A stretch of DNA of 64,000 bases, taken from Acidobacteriota bacterium. Lineage in GTDB: Bacteria > Acidobacteriota > Terriglobia > Terriglobales > Acidobacteriaceae. Where the stretch lies: NCBI GenBank assembly GCA_013289765.1, contig JABCZI010000004.1, positions 310,001-374,000 of the forward strand, in the 5' to 3' direction. The notes beneath the pieces were generated by a model. That model worked only from the letters and a program-made list of their open reading frames with translations, made no database searches and had not been told where the DNA came from. This document shows, in pieces, positions 61,906 through 64,000 of this stretch (position 1 is its first letter; each line of letters starts with the position of its first letter). The translations under genes were made by a program, and so were the position numbers.

Positions 61906-63291
61906 CTAGACGCCGTTCTCGTCTCTCAAAACGATGAACATGGTCCGCGCGATGATCTGCAGATCAAGCGCGAGGCTCCAATTGTGAATGTAGTACAGAT
62001 CATGTTGCAGCCTGTCGGAAATTGAAGTATCACCACGGAGACCGTTGATCTGAGCCCAGCCTGTGATGCCAACCTGGCAGCGGTGCCGCATGTTGTATCT
62101 CTGAATGTCGGTGCGGAACTTTGCGACAAAATATGGCCGCTCTGGGCGAGGCCCCACCAAACTCATCTCGCCCCGAATAACATTGAAAAGCTGGGGTAGT
62201 TCGTCCAGGCTGAACTTGCGCAGTATCGCGCCGATCGTAGTGCATCGAGGATCGTTCCTCGTTGTCCAGATGGTATCGCTCTCAGCCGTGCTGCTGCAAT
62301 GCATGGAGCGGAACTTAAACAGGGTAAAGTGTTTGCCATGCTTGCCCACTCGTTCCTGCCGGAATAAGACCGGTCCCCGCGAGCTAAGTTTTACGACAAC
62401 CGCAATAGCTAGAAGCAGGGGGCTCAGAAAGAACACGCCAAGGATGGCGAACACCAAGTCGAAACTTCGTTTCAATACGGTATAAGCAAAGCTCTCGACT
62501 GGAGAGATGGCCAGATTCATCATCTGCAACCGGCCAACCTGAAAGAGTTTCTCGCGCACAGACAGCCGTGGCCCGAGGTCGAAGATAGCGCGCACCGGCT
62601 TCCCAAACTCCTGCAGGCTGTCGAGAACGGAAGAAACCTGCAGATACCGTTGAGCTGGAATGGCGACTACTATCTCGTCAAAATTCAGTGACTCGGAATT
62701 TAATGGTTCTCCGGCATTGATGACAGGCGCATCCTGAACCATGATCGGTTGTCCTGGAAGTTGCAGGTAAGCTTGAATTTCGCAACGGAAAAATGGGATA
62801 CGCCGCATCAATTTGACGCTTCGTCGCGCATACTGGTCGGTGCCGACCACCAGTATCTTTTCACATTTGCGAGGCCAATTCGACGACTTCGACGTGAGGC
62901 GAAAGAAGTTTCTGACCGCGACCACAAAACAAAACAGGATTGCGTTGCTGAGAACGATGAAGATTCGCGAAATAATCAACTGATTGAAGAAAACAAGAAG
63001 CGCCGTTTGCAGGCAAAATGTAGCAAAACATGCAAAAAACGCCGCCCGGATTCCCGTGTACTCCCAGAATAAATCCGACACAGATGAGAGCTTGTAATAC
63101 GTAGCGGCCAGGATCCACGCAATTTCGGTGAATAGCAACAAAACCAGGTAGTACTGCGGAACAACGCTATTCACATGCTGCAACCGCACGCTGCCAAATC
63201 GGGCATAGGTGGCTACACCGAAGCTGAACAACGGCAGGAGATACACAAAAACGCGCAACAATAAGTTGTAGTAGTAGACCCGCGAAATCAT
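61906..63291 (-). CDS. Polyprenyl-phosphate sugar-1-phosphate transferase, WcaJ/Wbap-like
   Basis: 461 residues. Four to five membrane helices (about 1-120) are followed by a nucleotide-fold domain (GTDQYARRSVKLMRRI; AIFDLGPRLSVREKL) and the C-terminal bacterial transferase domain (about 265-461): LKRSFDLVFAILGVFFLSPL, SRGPVLFRQERVGKHGKHF, FKFRSMH, DELPQLFNVIRGEMSLVGPR. It transfers a hexose-1-phosphate to undecaprenyl phosphate, the first step of exopolysaccharide or O-antigen-type synthesis. The start overlaps a small frame upstream by four bases. Glycosyltransferases for later steps are not in the window; the operon may continue left of 61906 only as non-coding DNA, so the cluster lies elsewhere. 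Confidence 0.92.
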   Translation of the reverse strand: MISRVYYYNLLLRVFVYLLPLFSFGVATYARFGSVRLQHVNSVVPQYYLVLLLFTEIAWILAATYYKLSSVSDLFWEYTGIRAAFFACFATFCLQTALLVFFNQLIISRIFIVLSNAILFCFVVAVRNFFRLTSKSSNWPRKCEKILVVGTDQYARRSVKLMRRIPFFRCEIQAYLQLPGQPIMVQDAPVINAGEPLNSESLNFDEIVVAIPAQRYLQVSSVLDSLQEFGKPVRAIFDLGPRLSVREKLFQVGRLQMMNLAISPVESFAYTVLKRSFDLVFAILGVFFLSPLLLAIAVVVKLSSRGPVLFRQERVGKHGKHFTLFKFRSMHCSSTAESDTIWTTRNDPRCTTIGAILRKFSLDELPQLFNVIRGEMSLVGPRPERPYFVAKFRTDIQRYNMRHRCQVGITGWAQINGLRGDTSISDRLQHDLYYIHNWSLALDLQIIARTMFIVLRDENGV

Positions 63292-63551
63292 TTCTTGCTC
63301 CTTTGCGCTCTTCGAACTCGCGCCAGAGCCCCCTCAATCTGTCGACTCAGCGTTAGCCTTTTAACGGCGTGCCCATCCCCTGAATAATCATCGGCCACCG
63401 CAAAGGATACTTGAAACCAAAAGCGTGCCTTGTCCGAACGCAAAAGGCAATTGTCGAGCCAGGTACGGGTCGAATCTGCACTCCTGCTCCTGCATGTCGG
63501 TGACGTTAAAAAAACAAACTTCCGGTTCGAAGATGGTATCTTCCTCGGCAT
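63288..63551 (-). CDS. Small hypothetical ORF between receiver and sugar transferase
   Basis: 87 residues. It begins one base after the stop of the receiver-like gene (TGA-G-ATG) and overlaps the transferase start by four bases, so its fit between two real genes is good. The sequence is basic (MPRKIPSSNRKFVFLTSPT; later ARFWFQVSFAVADD and QIEGALARVRRAQRSKK) with no recognised domain or signal. The spacing argues for a gene; a shadow frame cannot be excluded. Confidence 0.4.
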   Translation of the reverse strand: MPRKIPSSNRKFVFLTSPTCRSRSADSTRTWLDNCLLRSDKARFWFQVSFAVADDYSGDGHAVKRLTLSRQIEGALARVRRAQRSKK

Positions 63552-63552
63552 C

Positions 63553-63945
63553 TCAGTGATGGAAAGTATTCACCAACGATGGAGGTTCTCGCAGAGCGCT
63601 CAAGATTCCGGCTTCGGAACTCTCCAAGGCCTTGGTGCGAACGTCAACCACGGCCCAATAGAACACTCCACGGTTCTTTTCCGGCGCAAGCGCCAGAATC
63701 TTCATCTGCGGATACCGGCCGACGAGAAAACCGCATTGGGTCGCACGTTTGTCGGTGTCGTCCAACGCGAGTATCAATACGTCGGGCCGGGCCTCCTCAA
63801 TCGCCATGGCAAGTTCGTTCTCATTCTGGATTTCGCCAATAACCTCGATGTCGTGCTGGTCGGCTAAGACTGCCAAAACGAGTTCCCGCATGAGTCGCGG
63901 ACCATTCGCAACCAGCACCCTCACGCGTCTTTCGACTATATCCAC
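63553..63945 (-). CDS. Degenerate receiver-domain protein (pseudo-receiver)
   Basis: 130 residues from a GTG start with AAGGTG upstream. The fold is that of a stand-alone receiver: RVLVANGPRLMRELVLAVL, HDIEVIGEIQNENELAMAIE, EARPDVLILALDDTD, and YPQMKILALAPEKN. The acidic pair is missing (A-N-G-P instead of x-D-D). At the phospho-acceptor place (P-D-V-L-I-L-A-L) the residue is Ala60, with two Asp just after. It therefore cannot be phosphorylated in the normal way. It matches my memory of small acidobacterial proteins with the same changes. It precedes the sugar transferase gene, which may be its target. Confidence 0.8.
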   Translation of the reverse strand: MDIVERRVRVLVANGPRLMRELVLAVLADQHDIEVIGEIQNENELAMAIEEARPDVLILALDDTDKRATQCGFLVGRYPQMKILALAPEKNRGVFYWAVVDVRTKALESSEAGILSALREPPSLVNTFHH

Positions 63946-64000
63946 AATGCACCTTTGTAACTCCGTGTAAGAGAATGGGCAAGATTCAATCCTGTACTAC

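Overview
The window looks like a chromosomal segment of an acidobacterium, probably of the Terriglobia/Koribacter-like group. This is inferred from family content only: a Tat-exported FG-GAP (CRTAC1-like) protein, an Oar-like TonB receptor with a carboxypeptidase-regulatory N-terminus, very long YVTN/Ig-like and choice-of-anchor-D secreted proteins, IorA/IorB-type molybdenum hydroxylase subunits, and a RDD-SpoIIM-DUF58-MoxR-DUF4350-DUF4129 block. No rRNA, CRISPR array, intact insertion sequence or replication origin is visible.

Layout. 1-3.3 kb (minus): histidine kinase, NarL-type regulator and a FG-GAP protein cut by the left edge, the last two translationally coupled. 3.4-8.5 kb (plus): MsbA-like exporter, MacB-like ATPase and permease, secreted esterase. 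8.6-9.5 kb: tRNA-Ser(TGA) and a Ni/Co transporter. 9.5-16.4 kb: TetR regulator diverging from an RND pump-adaptor-outer membrane channel operon, with a likely operator between them. 16.5-19 kb: a 69-aa protein with a good promoter and terminator, a diguanylate cyclase, and a 53-aa zinc-ribbon-like microprotein. 18.96-19.63 kb: tRNA-Ser(GCT) followed by two decayed genes, an integrase N-terminus and an Ig-like protein C-terminus. 19.6-27 kb: small acidobacterial-type hypothetical, then the RDD/SpoIIM/DUF58/MoxR/DUF4350/DUF4129 cell-envelope block. 27-37.2 kb (all minus): a secreted-protein locus between two paralogous LuxR-type regulators, holding a kelch protein, a 1559-residue propeller/Ig protein, a SurA-N/DsbA-like fusion and two Cys-rich paralogues. 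38-40.7 kb (plus): a GAF-TM-AMIN protein and a SYLF lipid-binding protein. 40.9-53.2 kb (all minus): TonB receptor, YncE-like propeller, amidase, GntR/FCD regulator, two enolase-superfamily dehydratases (one closely resembling D-tartrate dehydratase), a DctA-like carrier and a MmgE/PrpD protein, which reads as a hydroxy-acid utilisation locus. 53.5-58.7 kb: divergent PQQ-like propeller and choice-of-anchor-D protein around a motif-rich spacer. 58.8-61.5 kb: IorB/IorA-type oxidoreductase. 61.9-64 kb: a polyprenyl-phosphate sugar transferase behind a degenerate receiver protein.

The most unusual signals are (i) imperfect tandem duplications of 13-19 bp at many gene boundaries, one of which breaks the integrase reading frame, (ii) the tartrate-like locus with its own TonB receptor, (iii) the LuxR-flanked Cys-rich/propeller locus, and (iv) odd architectures: GAF-TM-AMIN, a pseudo-receiver, and an Arg-rich insertion in a GGDEF domain.
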